A DNA stretch of 64,000 bases from assembly GCA_016793325.1 (NCBI GenBank), contig JAEUKI010000030.1, forward strand, positions 186,001 through 250,000, in the 5' to 3' direction. Both the position numbers and the translations under genes were made by a program. How positions within the stretch are numbered: the stretch's first letter is position 1; every line of letters begins with the position of its first letter. Source of the stretch: Myxococcales bacterium (GTDB lineage: Bacteria > Myxococcota_A > Polyangia > Polyangiales > Ga0077539). This document shows, in pieces, positions 35,400-43,579 of the stretch. A model generated the notes under the pieces. The model was not told where the DNA came from, did no database searches, and was given only the letters and a program-made list of their open reading frames with translations.

Positions 35400-36062
35400 A
35401 TGATCGAGGACGACTACCACGCTCGGCTCAAGTCATTTCTCAAGCGAGTGACACAGCAAGGCTACCTCGCTCTCTACGCATCCTCGCTTGTACAAAAAGA
35501 AGGCCCAGACGCAATTGCTGCCGACCTGCCGCAGCGTCTTGGTGCGCTTGAGCAACACGTCGATCCAGCGCTATCAGTTAAGAAGAACGTCAACATGACA
35601 GTTTCGGATGTGCGGGCTTTACTGCCCACGATCCCGAACTTCATCGTCGATCTGCTGATCGTTGATCTCGAGGCAAACCTACATCTTTTTCTGTCGGATC
35701 TTGCTGGGATAGATCGTTCCGCAACCGCACAGAGCTTCGAGAATCTGCTTGCGAAGGTCTGGCCCCGGGACGCCCGAACCAAGCCTGACAAAACAAACCT
35801 AGAGCAAGGCGAGCATTGGAGCTATCGCCAAGTCATCCTGCTCTCCGTCATACGAAATGCCATCGTCCACAACGGTGGTCATCTCGACCTTCTCCGTGTG
35901 GCTGCGCGGCTTCGCGACGCGTGTTGGACGGACGACGAGATTCGTGACGTTGTTCGCATGAGAGAGCGCCGGATTGATGACCTGTTCCGCTTCAAACGTG
36001 CGGTCCGCACACTCGCGAACTCCGCGCTGTTGCACGTTGAAACTAGTGCCGAACAACGATAG
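35400..36062 (+). CDS. HEPN-like protein, possible RNase toxin
   Basis: A 220-residue, largely helical protein with DLLIVDLEANLHLFLSDLAG and, near the C-terminal third, SVIRNAIVHNGGHLDLL. The RNAIVH hexamer fits the R-x4-6-H motif of HEPN RNases, which are common in toxin and defence proteins. An ATG at 35331 would add 23 residues; I prefer 35400. Base composition is lower in GC than the core genes, as in the rest of the island. No antitoxin partner (MNT or similar) is seen beside it, so a solitary HEPN protein or a non-catalytic relative is possible. Confidence 0.65.
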   Translation: MIEDDYHARLKSFLKRVTQQGYLALYASSLVQKEGPDAIAADLPQRLGALEQHVDPALSVKKNVNMTVSDVRALLPTIPNFIVDLLIVDLEANLHLFLSDLAGIDRSATAQSFENLLAKVWPRDARTKPDKTNLEQGEHWSYRQVILLSVIRNAIVHNGGHLDLLRVAARLRDACWTDDEIRDVVRMRERRIDDLFRFKRAVRTLANSALLHVETSAEQR

Positions 36063-36759
36063 TTGCGGTTCTCCGGGTGTGATGGCAGTTCGTGCGCTGC
36101 CAGCGTATGCTGGAGGAGTGTTGGCGATCGAGGAACGTTTCCTGTAAATTCACTGACGAAGCTCGTGTTGCCAGCGGCCAACAGCCAAGGCGCCGGGCAA
36201 CAGCGCACCTGCGGTGCGGAGCGCAGCGGGCTGTCTCCCGCAACGACTTGAGAAGCTCGATGAAACGGTACAGAACTCGCCCGATGTCTGCGAGTGCTAA
36301 GCGATAGTCGACACGGCTGAACTGCAAATTCGCGAACAGAACGACTACGAAGGAGTCGACGATCGGGCCATCGACGCGGACCGCGTGCGAGTCGATCGAG
36401 CCTTCAACGGGAAACCCTTGTAACCGTGGGCGCGAGGCCGCTGCGCTCCACGCACGTGTGTCCAGAGTGCCGCGCGGTGCGCCGTTGCCAGGCCCCGCGG
36501 CCCCCAGTCACGAGCAACGCGAGGTCTGTCGGCGAATTTACACACTATACCGCGCCCGCGACGGGCATCGAAGATGCCCAAGCGGATCAGCAGTGCACAA
36601 GACTGTTGAAATCAAGTCGAACCACTGCCGCAGACTGATAGAAACTACGATGCTCGTCGCGGCATTGGTTTAGATCATCACAAGTACCAGCAAGGCTTCG
36701 GGCTCCTGGGACGCACGAACTGCAATCAAACCCAGTGCGACGATCAGACGAGTAGCAGT
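36063..36759. other. Non-coding, diverged inverted repeat inside
   Basis: Nearly 700 bases with no credible gene. Two arms, about 36143-36265 and 36420-36542, resemble each other in inverted orientation: both begin TGTAAATTC, share GTTGC, GGCAAC, GCGCACC and GGAGCGCAGCGG words in the same order, with many differences between. This could be decayed inverted copies of one mobile or structural repeat. Confidence 0.5.
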
Positions 36760-37062
36760 TTAGCGACTTCGGAGATACTGGACGAGCTTGTAGGTCCCGA
36801 AAACGCCAACTCCCACCGCCGCTGCAGGCCAAGCTGCTGCTGACGCGATGGCACCGAGCCCTGCGACCATTCCGCCTCCTCCAGCAGCAACAGCGCCTCC
36901 TCCGAGACTAGCGAGGGCGCTGCTTGTTGCTGCGGCTCCATAGATGCCTGCGGCATTTGCAGCCGCGACAGCCGCACCGTAGACAGACGTTGCGTTCGCA
37001 ATCCCCGCTGCGGCGCCCGCTGAAATCGCTCCGCCAGCTGCATACTTGTCGAAAATTTCCAC
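36760..37062 (-). CDS. Small Gly/Ala-rich membrane protein
   Basis: A 100-residue protein, nearly all Ala, Gly, Val and small residues between a short polar N-terminus (MEIFDKYAAGG) and a basic tail (YKLVQYLRSR). GGGAVAAGGGG and GLGAIASAAAWPAAAVGVGVFG are glycine-zipper-like, so it could insert in membranes as two hydrophobic hairpins. Such proteins include bacteriocin-like and membrane-stress peptides. It lies at the right edge of the island, just after a broken addiction-module gene. Function is unknown; the gene call itself is moderate. Confidence 0.5.
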   Translation of the reverse strand: MEIFDKYAAGGAISAGAAAGIANATSVYGAAVAAANAAGIYGAAATSSALASLGGGAVAAGGGGMVAGLGAIASAAAWPAAAVGVGVFGTYKLVQYLRSR

Positions 37063-37499
37063 TTATGGCCTCTTCTGCCAAACGGCGCATTCGCTCATAA
37101 GCGCGACAAATTCTCCGTCAACCCCTATACTTGATTGGGCTTCAGTTATGCTCGTGTCCTGCAGGATACGCAGCGCGAATGCGTGCTTAACGCTGATAGT
37201 TGTCGCCAAGGCTACACAACTACCCGTGCCGCCGCGCAAAACACCGTTTGCGTGCAAGCAAACCCCTCCATCGTCCCGAAGGCGCTCTCGCGCATCGCCA
37301 ATCACATCCACTGCTCGCCGACCCATGCCGGCGTTGGCGTCGAGTTCCACGCCTCGTCGTGCTGCTTCCTCGTTCCAGAGTTCGTGGTGCTTGGCCTCCG
37401 GCAGCTCATCGAGGCTCTCGATCACGGCCTCCGCGAGCCGCCCCCTTCGTTCACACGCAGCTTCAGCGCCTCCGCGAGCAGCTCTGGAAGTTCCGTCAC
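37063..37499 (-). pseudogene. Frameshifted addiction-module antidote
   Basis: The N-terminal codons from the GTG at 37499 read MTELPELLAEALKLRVNE. A +1/-1 shift in a GGGGGCGG run (around 37440) is then needed to continue with RLAEAVIESLDELPE and KHHELWNEEAARR, followed by MGRRAVDVIGDARERLR. The joined product matches the small TIGR02574-type putative addiction-module component. In the shifted frame it continues to a stop at 37063, well beyond family length. No toxin gene is visible next to it. It is a dead module remnant unless the shift is a sequencing error. Confidence 0.65.
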
Positions 37500-37627
37500 C
37501 CAGAGTATACCCCGCCCAGCCCCAACCCAACACCATCGCCGTCCACTCCCCCCTCCCACCCCGTCCGCGCTATTTTCGTCACCCGCCCCGGGAACCTTTT
37601 CGCTCCCGCGGCGTCAGTACCCCCGCC

Positions 37628-38275
37628 ATGAGCACTACGCTCACGAAAAACCCGTCTGCCCCTACGCCACCCCCCTCGGACTCGGACCTCGACGCCGAGC
37701 TCGCCGCCCTGCCCGCGCCGCCGCAAACGCGCGTTCGCGTGCTCGGCGCGCTGCTCGGAGCGATCTCGCTCGTGTCCGTCGCGCTCGCCGCGCAGCTCCG
37801 CGACGACGTGGCCTTCGCGTTTGCCCCCGCGACCCCCGTGGTCCTCGGCAACGCGACGACCGCGGCGATCCCGAGCACCCTCGCCAACCGCGTGGTGACC
37901 CTCGAGGTCACCCCGCAGATGGCGGGCGCCGTGCGCTACACGCGGCCGCTCACGATGGGCGACTACCTCGTGTTTCCCGTCGCGGGACGCGCGGGTGAGG
38001 CCATCTACGTGCAAGTGGATGGAGCCGCGGTGCACGCTGGGCAGGTGACGGGAAGGCTCGTTCCCTTCTCGGGCGCGGGCGGAAGGTACAACCGCGTGGG
38101 TCGCTTCTTGCGCGAAGAGATGTCCGGTCGCGTGAGCGGTCAGACGATGCTCCTCGTCAACGAGGCGCGCCCCTCGCAGTACCTCTGGGCTCCGGCGCTC
38201 GCGTCGTTTCTTCTCGCCCTCGCGCTGTTCGACCTCGTCATGATCGGCCGACTGTTTCGTCGCGTCGAAGAGTGA
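37628..38275 (+). CDS. Two-TM membrane protein, unknown
   Basis: A 215-residue protein with a Pro/Ser-rich cytoplasmic N-terminus, a transmembrane helix near residues 38-58 (VLGALLGAISLVSVALAAQL), a soluble domain of about 125 residues outside, and a second helix near the C-terminus (APALASFLLALALFDLVMI) with a basic tail. The start at 37628 gives the expected N-terminus. Its stop overlaps the start of the DUF2293 gene (GTGA). No family recognised. Confidence 0.72.
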   Translation: MSTTLTKNPSAPTPPPSDSDLDAELAALPAPPQTRVRVLGALLGAISLVSVALAAQLRDDVAFAFAPATPVVLGNATTAAIPSTLANRVVTLEVTPQMAGAVRYTRPLTMGDYLVFPVAGRAGEAIYVQVDGAAVHAGQVTGRLVPFSGAGGRYNRVGRFLREEMSGRVSGQTMLLVNEARPSQYLWAPALASFLLALALFDLVMIGRLFRRVEE

Positions 38276-38670
38276 CCCGCGCCCCGCGCGCCGTGGGTGT
38301 GGCGTTGCGCAACAGGGTAGTGAGTCGATCGAAGAAGGGGAGAGACCGCCATCGCGCGACGCGCGGCATCGAGCTCGGTCGCGTCGCGTTCGAGCGCTGG
38401 GTGATCGAGCGATTTCCCTCGGCGCCCGAGGGCGAAGCGAAGCGCATCGCGAGCTACGCGTGCAGCCGCGAGGACGCGCGTGTGGGGTCACTCAGCGAAG
38501 GCGAGGGCTACATCGAGCACGCGGTCGAAGTGGCCGTGATCGCGCACATCCGCCACAGGTATACCGAATACGAAGCGCTGCTCGAGCAAGGGTGCGATCG
38601 CGACGACGCTCGAAATCGTGTGCGTGAAATCGTGATCGCGAAGCTCGTCGCATGGAGCAAGGGGCGGTGA
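38272..38670 (+). CDS. DUF2293-like protein
   Basis: A 132-residue basic protein. The second half matches the DUF2293 pattern: FPSAPEGEAKRIASYACS, then VEVAVIAHIRHRYTEYEALLEQGCDRDDARNRVREIV. In fungi and bacteria this domain is of unknown function; the HIRHxxTxYD/E core is its hallmark. The GTG start overlaps the preceding membrane-protein gene, so the two form an operon. Probably nucleic-acid related by its charge, but that is a guess. Confidence 0.75.
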   Translation: MTRAPRAVGVALRNRVVSRSKKGRDRHRATRGIELGRVAFERWVIERFPSAPEGEAKRIASYACSREDARVGSLSEGEGYIEHAVEVAVIAHIRHRYTEYEALLEQGCDRDDARNRVREIVIAKLVAWSKGR

Positions 38671-38695
38671 GAAACGAGCTGCAGAGCGGCTCGCG

Positions 38696-39208
38696 TCACT
38701 GCCGACGATGGCACGCGAGCGCTTGGTGCTCGTGGTCCGCGAAGTAGGACCACATGCGGCGCATCGTGTTGTTGCCTGGGTTGAACTTGTGATCCAGGTC
38801 GTTGACGCCCGCGACGTACCAGCCGCTCCACGCGCCGTTGAACCAGCGGAGGCGGTACGCAGTGACGTTCCATTGGCGCTGGCCGCGCTCGACGAAGAGC
38901 TCGGAGTCCGCGTCGAGCGAGAGCCCCGCGGCCCAGCGCTGATCGCCGGTCGCTTGACGGTCGAACATCACGCACTCGTCTTGCGTCGAGAGGTTGTAGC
39001 TCACGCAGTCGCCCGTGGTGCACGCTTGATTCTGCGGAGGCGGACGCACGATCACGGGAGGCGTCGGAGGCAGATCCCTCGGAGGAATCGGCAAGATCGA
39101 GGGCCGCGGATACGTTGGCGCGACGCTCTGCGCTGCGACCGGGAGCGCGTTGACGAGCGAACATGCGAGGGCGAGCGCGACGATTGCGCGCGACGAAGCG
39201 TGAGCCAT
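38696..39208 (-). CDS. Secreted protein with Pro-rich linker
   Basis: A 170-residue exported protein. A typical signal peptide ends at VAAQS (near residue 27), followed by a Pro-rich segment (PIPPRDLPPTPPVIVRPPPQ) and a compact domain with four Cys (CTTGDC, ECVMF, ACHRR) and many aromatic residues (YRLRWFNGAWSGWYVAGVND). The last 90 residues could bind glycans or peptides, but no family is recognised. It is convergent with the DUF2293 gene. Confidence 0.72.
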   Translation of the reverse strand: MAHASSRAIVALALACSLVNALPVAAQSVAPTYPRPSILPIPPRDLPPTPPVIVRPPPQNQACTTGDCVSYNLSTQDECVMFDRQATGDQRWAAGLSLDADSELFVERGQRQWNVTAYRLRWFNGAWSGWYVAGVNDLDHKFNPGNNTMRRMWSYFADHEHQALACHRRQ

Positions 39209-39357
39209 GGGACACCTCCTGCAGCGAAGCTGCGATCGCTCGCGCGAAGGGATCGTCGCTGCGAGCGTGGCCGTGAAATCAGCGAAAAGTCAGGGCCTTG
39301 GGTGGCGATCGCACCTGCCAGTGTCAGACCCGGCGCGAAGCGGTAGCCTCCACGGCG

Positions 39358-39888
39358 ATGAGCGAAGGAATCGCCCTCGAGCCGCTAGCCCGCGATGTGC
39401 TCCTGCCCGAAGAGCAACGCGTCGCGCGCATCCGCGCGGCGCTCCCGCAGATCCGCGCCGTGCTCGACGGAGAGCGCGACGTGATCTCGCTGCAAGCGAC
39501 GCTCGCGTGCCTCCTGTGGGAGACGTTGCCCTGGTGCAATTGGGTCGGCTTCTATCGGCGCGTCGACGAAAAGACCCTCAAGGTCGGCCCGTACCACGGA
39601 ACGATGGGCTGCCTCACGATCGCGCTCGACCGCGGCGTGTGCGGGGCGGCGGCGCGCACCAAGAGCATTCAGCTCGTCCCCGATGTTCACGCGTTCGAAG
39701 GGCACATCGCGTGCGATGATCGGTCGAGGAGCGAACTCGTGATCCCCGTGTTCGACGCGGACGGGTACGTGCGCGCGGTGCTCGACCTCGACAGCACCGT
39801 TCCAAACGCGTTCGGCGAGGAAGAATCCAAGATACTCGACGCGCTCTTGCGGCAGACCTTCACCGAGCGCGACGAGCTTCGCTGGTAG
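39358..39888 (+). CDS. GAF protein, free-Met-(R)-sulfoxide reductase-like
   Basis: A 176-residue GAF-domain protein resembling fRMsr (MsrC/YebR), which reduces free methionine-(R)-sulfoxide. Key features are LLWETLPWCNWVGFYR, the GCLTIALDRGVCGAAAR segment and HIACDDRSRSELVIPVF, which supplies the catalytic Cys positions (C in GCL, VCG and IACD), then DLDSTVPNAF. Length matches the family (about 165). It is an apparent single gene preceding the cyclase-FHA gene by 53 nt. Confidence in the fold is high, in the exact reaction good. Confidence 0.88.
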   Translation: MSEGIALEPLARDVLLPEEQRVARIRAALPQIRAVLDGERDVISLQATLACLLWETLPWCNWVGFYRRVDEKTLKVGPYHGTMGCLTIALDRGVCGAAARTKSIQLVPDVHAFEGHIACDDRSRSELVIPVFDADGYVRAVLDLDSTVPNAFGEEESKILDALLRQTFTERDELRW

Positions 39889-39941
39889 CCGCCCTTTCTG
39901 TCCTATACTGAACGAAGCCGACGGACCCACGGAACCGCGCA

Positions 39942-40955
39942 ATGACGTTGCACGACCTCGAGGCGCTCTCGATGACCGAGCTCATCCACCTTCAGGGGCG
40001 GGTGCTCGAAGCGCTGCGTCGTCGGTTCGAGAGGCCCCTGGCGCTCGTGTTCACGGACGTCGTGGGTTCGACGGCGTATTTCGCGCGCTACGGCGACGTC
40101 GCGGGGCGCTCGTTGCAGCAGCTCCACTTCGATTTGCTCTCGCGCGCGCTGCCCGTGGGCAACGGGCGCATCGTCGACACCGCAGGAGACGGCGCGTTTA
40201 CCGTCTTCTCGTCCGTGGATTTCGCGGTGGACGCCGTGTCAAAGCTCTTGCTCGCGGTCAGCGAGGCCAACGAGCAGCGGCAGCACGATCACCACTTGGG
40301 GATTCGCGTGGGCGTTCACTTCGGGCCCGTGCTGACGGACGGCGTGCAGGTCACGGGCGACGCGGTCAACCTCGCGTCTCGCGTGGCGTCCACCGCGGAC
40401 CCCGGCGGAGTGCGCGTGACGCGCGCGGCGTTCGGCGAGCTCGGCGGCCGTTGGCGTGTCCGCTGTCGCGCGATCGCGCCCGTCGAGCTCAAGGGCATCG
40501 CGCACCCGGTCGAGCTGTTCGCGCTCGAGTGGCGCGATCCGACGGTGTTTCCCACGAGGGTGCGCATCGTCGAGACCAACGAAGAGCACGCGTTGCCAGC
40601 GAAGGACACGATCACGTTCGGCCGCCTCAAGGAGCACGACGGGCGAATCGCAAACGACATCGTGCTGTGGCACCCGGACGTGCAAGCCACGATGCGCCTC
40701 TCGCGCTGGCACTTCGAGCTGCGTCGAACGCCCAACCGCATGATGCTCCGCGCCGTGTCCGACCAGATGACCGAGGTCGACGATCAGCCCGTCGCGCGAG
40801 GAACCGAGGTTCCCGTCGGCCCCAACTCCGTGATCCGCGTCGCGCGCGTGCTCACGCTCCAGCTGTCGTCGGACGCGCGAAACTCGATTCCGGGCGAAGA
40901 AGACCCGCGCGCCGCAGGGACGCTCGGCTTCACCGTCGATCAGCGCCGAGGCTGA
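39942..40955 (+). CDS. Class III nucleotide cyclase with FHA domain
   Basis: A 337-residue cytoplasmic protein. The class III cyclase domain (about 30-195) has metal-binding Asp39 (FTDVVGST) and Asp83 (AGDGAFTVF), transition-state residues Asn143 and Arg147 (DAVNLASRV), and Lys184 in VELKGIAHPVELF, the adenine-selecting Lys position. All catalytic residues are therefore present, and ATP is the likely substrate. Residues 215-320 form an FHA-like domain (ITFGRLKEHDGRIANDI, RLSRWHFELRR), which binds phosphothreonine peptides. The cyclase may thus be controlled by Ser/Thr kinases, which are numerous in this group. Confidence 0.9.
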   Translation: MTLHDLEALSMTELIHLQGRVLEALRRRFERPLALVFTDVVGSTAYFARYGDVAGRSLQQLHFDLLSRALPVGNGRIVDTAGDGAFTVFSSVDFAVDAVSKLLLAVSEANEQRQHDHHLGIRVGVHFGPVLTDGVQVTGDAVNLASRVASTADPGGVRVTRAAFGELGGRWRVRCRAIAPVELKGIAHPVELFALEWRDPTVFPTRVRIVETNEEHALPAKDTITFGRLKEHDGRIANDIVLWHPDVQATMRLSRWHFELRRTPNRMMLRAVSDQMTEVDDQPVARGTEVPVGPNSVIRVARVLTLQLSSDARNSIPGEEDPRAAGTLGFTVDQRRG

Positions 40956-40961
40956 CCCTCG

Positions 40962-41921
40962 TCAGTCTCGCGCCGCGCCGCGAGCGTCGACGGACAGATC
41001 CAAGACGCTCACGCCGAGGGACTCGCACTCGCGCTCGAGCGCGAACATGGACGCTTCGTGATCGCTCACAGCGAGCACGATGTCGCCTCCGCCCGCGCCG
41101 CTCGGCTTGACCGCACAGCCCAGCTCCGACGCGCGTTTCATCAGGGTTCGCATCGGGTCCGTCACGATCGAGACGCCCGCGCGCACGCCGAGCGCGTCCA
41201 TCGCCGCGCCGTGCTCGAAGACCACCGACACGAGGGCGGTCGCGTCGTCGCTTCGCAGCGCGCTCACGAACGCTTCGGACGCCTTTCGAATGCGCGCGAT
41301 GAGCGCTCGGTGCTCGTCTCGGTCGCTCACCGCGAGCTCCTTGACGCGCGCCACGAACGCTTTGGTGCTCACGGGCTCGCCGGTCCAGAGCACGCGCCAC
41401 ACGGACCTCGACGGCCACGAGAGCCGCTCGATCGAAGCGGCTTTTCCCTCGTAAATCGCCGTGCAAAACACGCCGCCGAGCGCGCTCGCGTACACGTCCA
41501 TTCCGCTTCCGCCGCCCTGCGCCTCGCGGTGCCCCTCGAGCGCGAGCTCGGTCGCCCTCGCGCGAACGCCCTCGTCCGCGTCGTCGTGCCCGCTCGCACG
41601 CAACGCCGCAAAGAGCCCCGCGACGCACATGGCCGCGCTCGATCCGAGCCCCAGCTTTCGCGCTCCGTCGAAGAGGCTCCCGGGCTTCACGCGCGCCGAG
41701 ACGTCGTCGCCGACGAGCCCCGCCGCCCTCGCGCGCCGTAGCGTCGCGTCGAGCTCGGGCGTGAGCCACCCGTCTCGATCGTCCAGCGTGTTGGCTCGAT
41801 CCGCGACCGCGCGCGCGTAGCGATCGACCGCCATCACGACCGCTGGCGCCCCTTCGAGCACTGCGTATTCGCCGGCGAGCATGACCTTTCCCGGCGCGCG
41901 CGCGGCGGCGCGGGTACGCAT
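40962..41921 (-). CDS. GHMP kinase, probable phosphomevalonate kinase
   Basis: A 319-residue GHMP-superfamily kinase. APGKVMLAGEYAVLEGAPAVVMAVD is the N-terminal motif, LGLGSSAAMCVAG is the ATP-binding GLGSSAA loop (about 90-100), and KPSGAGGGDIVLAV is motif 3. Pairing with diphosphomevalonate decarboxylase (ATGA overlap) and the GEYAVLEG signature fit phosphomevalonate kinase; mevalonate kinase is the alternative. The pathway supplies isopentenyl diphosphate. The frame extends upstream only as a shadow of the decarboxylase. Confidence 0.85.
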   Translation of the reverse strand: MRTRAAARAPGKVMLAGEYAVLEGAPAVVMAVDRYARAVADRANTLDDRDGWLTPELDATLRRARAAGLVGDDVSARVKPGSLFDGARKLGLGSSAAMCVAGLFAALRASGHDDADEGVRARATELALEGHREAQGGGSGMDVYASALGGVFCTAIYEGKAASIERLSWPSRSVWRVLWTGEPVSTKAFVARVKELAVSDRDEHRALIARIRKASEAFVSALRSDDATALVSVVFEHGAAMDALGVRAGVSIVTDPMRTLMKRASELGCAVKPSGAGGGDIVLAVSDHEASMFALERECESLGVSVLDLSVDARGAARD

Positions 41922-42916
41922 CACTGAACCCCTGGTCCGGGACGCGCGACGCGCACGTCGACGGCGGCCCCCGTGGCGACGAGCGCCTCGCGGACGCGCT
42001 CTGCGTCGCTGCGCATGCAGAGCACCTTCACGTGCGGACCGGCGTCCATCGTCGAGTACGCAGCCACGCCGTCGCTTCGCAACGACTCGACGCACTCGAG
42101 CAACGTCGCCGTCGCCGCGGCGTAGTAGCGAACCGCGGGCCTCGCCGCGAGGGCGCTCGCGTGCATCGCGAACGTGCTCGCCTCCATCGCGACTCCAACC
42201 TTCTCGAGGTCGCGCGCGAGCACTCCGTCGCGCACCTCGCGAAAGTACCCCGGCGCGCACGCGACCCACGCGGGGTAGTACGGCGAGGTCTTCGCGGTCT
42301 CGATCATCCCGTCGCGCGACGAGGTCTTCTTTCGCTTGAGCGACGCGAGGGCGATCACGATGCACACGTCCCAGTGCTCGGCCGGAGCGACCACGCGCGC
42401 CGCCAGCGAGTCGTCGCCCACGACGCCCGCAGCGAGCTCGACGAACCCGCCGTACAGAGACCTGGCTGCCGACGCGCTCGACCTTCGCGCCCACGCGGAC
42501 AGCTGTTCGAGCGACGCGTCGACGCCGTACGCGCGCGCGGCGGCCGTGGCGAGCGCCGCGAAGCCCGACGCGCTGCTCGCGAGCCCCGACGCGGTCGGAA
42601 AGTGATTCACCGTCTCGACCCTCGCGCGACGCTCGTCACCCGCGATGGCCCTCACGCGATCGAGCAGCTCGACGGCGCGGGTCTTGTCCTCTCCGTCGCG
42701 AGGCTTCTGATCGAAGAGGACGACGTCGCCCGCGCGCGCGTCGAGCGCGTCGTCGAGCGTGACGGTCGTCTCGGTCACGAGGGCGTCCAGCGTGATCGAC
42801 AACGACGGAACCGCCGGGAGGTTCAGCGTTTCGTCGGATTTTCCCCAGTACTTCGCGAGTGCGATGTTGGCGCAGGCGCGGGCGCGCCCGACGCCGATCG
42901 TGCTTCGATCGGTCAT
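41921..42916 (-). CDS. mvaD: Diphosphomevalonate decarboxylase
   Basis: A 331-residue enzyme that converts mevalonate diphosphate to isopentenyl diphosphate with ATP. It has the family signature ANIALAKYWGKSDETLNLP near the N-terminus, LSITLDAL, the phosphate-binding NHFPTASGLASSASGFAALA, and the RSLYGGFVEL segment with the catalytic region, and ends YSTMDAGPHVKVLC. Length is standard. It is first of a two-gene mevalonate unit; the downstream kinase overlaps by 1 nt within ATGA. Confidence 0.95.
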   Translation of the reverse strand: MTDRSTIGVGRARACANIALAKYWGKSDETLNLPAVPSLSITLDALVTETTVTLDDALDARAGDVVLFDQKPRDGEDKTRAVELLDRVRAIAGDERRARVETVNHFPTASGLASSASGFAALATAAARAYGVDASLEQLSAWARRSSASAARSLYGGFVELAAGVVGDDSLAARVVAPAEHWDVCIVIALASLKRKKTSSRDGMIETAKTSPYYPAWVACAPGYFREVRDGVLARDLEKVGVAMEASTFAMHASALAARPAVRYYAAATATLLECVESLRSDGVAAYSTMDAGPHVKVLCMRSDAERVREALVATGAAVDVRVARPGPGVQ

Positions 42917-43291
42917 GGCGCGCGGGGTGTATCACAGCCGGTCACGCACGGCGCAGCCGGACCGTCCCGAGAAAGAGACCCACCGCGATCAGCGCGCTGA
43001 CAGTGTTCAACCAGGGTTCGATCATGGCGGCGGACTCCGTGGACCTCGCCGCAGGGGGACCGATGCCGACTCACCACGAACTGCGCGTGCGTCGTCGACC
43101 CGAAGCGGCGGGACATCGCTCGACACTTCACGGCGCGTGCCACGATGAACGAGCGACGATTTCGCAGCGTAAACACAGCGTTCGATCGCGACGGCGCTCG
43201 GCCCTGTGCGTGACCACCCACGCACAGCGTGGCCCTACACCCACGCGTGTCGCTTTGCCATCGAGAGGCGCATACTCTGAGCTCCTGCTCG
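42917..43291. other. Divergent intergenic region with inverted repeat
   Basis: About 375 bases between divergent genes, with no credible gene. A perfect 9-bp inverted repeat (CTGTGCGTG / CACGCACAG, 6-base loop) at 43204-43227 lies about 65 nt before the zinc-ribbon gene and may be an operator or hairpin. Promoters for both genes must be here. Confidence 0.45.
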
Positions 43292-43579
43292 ATGACTGAG
43301 ACCACGCCCAACGAGTCCGACCCGCGCGTCGTCGCGCTTCACGCGAGGAGCCTGCGCAACCGCGACGAGCTCGCGCGCTCCCGTCGCTGCGGCTGCTTCT
43401 ATTGCCTCGCCATCTTCGATCCTAGCGAGATTCGCCAGTGGATCGACAAAGACGCCTCCGGCCGCGGGCTCACCGCGCTCTGCGCGAAGTGCGGGATCGA
43501 CTCGCTCATCGGTGACGCAGACATCGGCCCGGCGCTCACGAAGGACCTGCTCGCGCAGATGCGCGACTATTGGTTCTGA
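43292..43579 (+). CDS. Small cytoplasmic zinc-ribbon protein
   Basis: A 95-residue soluble protein with paired Cys motifs: RRCGCFYCLAIFDPSEIRQW and LTALCAKCGIDSLIGD. The CxxC...CxxC pattern indicates a zinc-binding treble-clef or HNH-like fold without visible catalytic His. Homologues of this pattern are usually annotated only as cytoplasmic proteins. The ATG at 43292 gives the best N-terminus. It overlaps the 3' end of the convergent histidine-kinase gene by 13 nt. Confidence 0.78.
   Translation: MTETTPNESDPRVVALHARSLRNRDELARSRRCGCFYCLAIFDPSEIRQWIDKDASGRGLTALCAKCGIDSLIGDADIGPALTKDLLAQMRDYWF

Noticed and set aside
36063..36759. Integron attC sites
   Set aside because: The arms lack clear RYYYAAC and GTRRRY ends and no integrase is in the window, so I describe them only as diverged inverted repeats.
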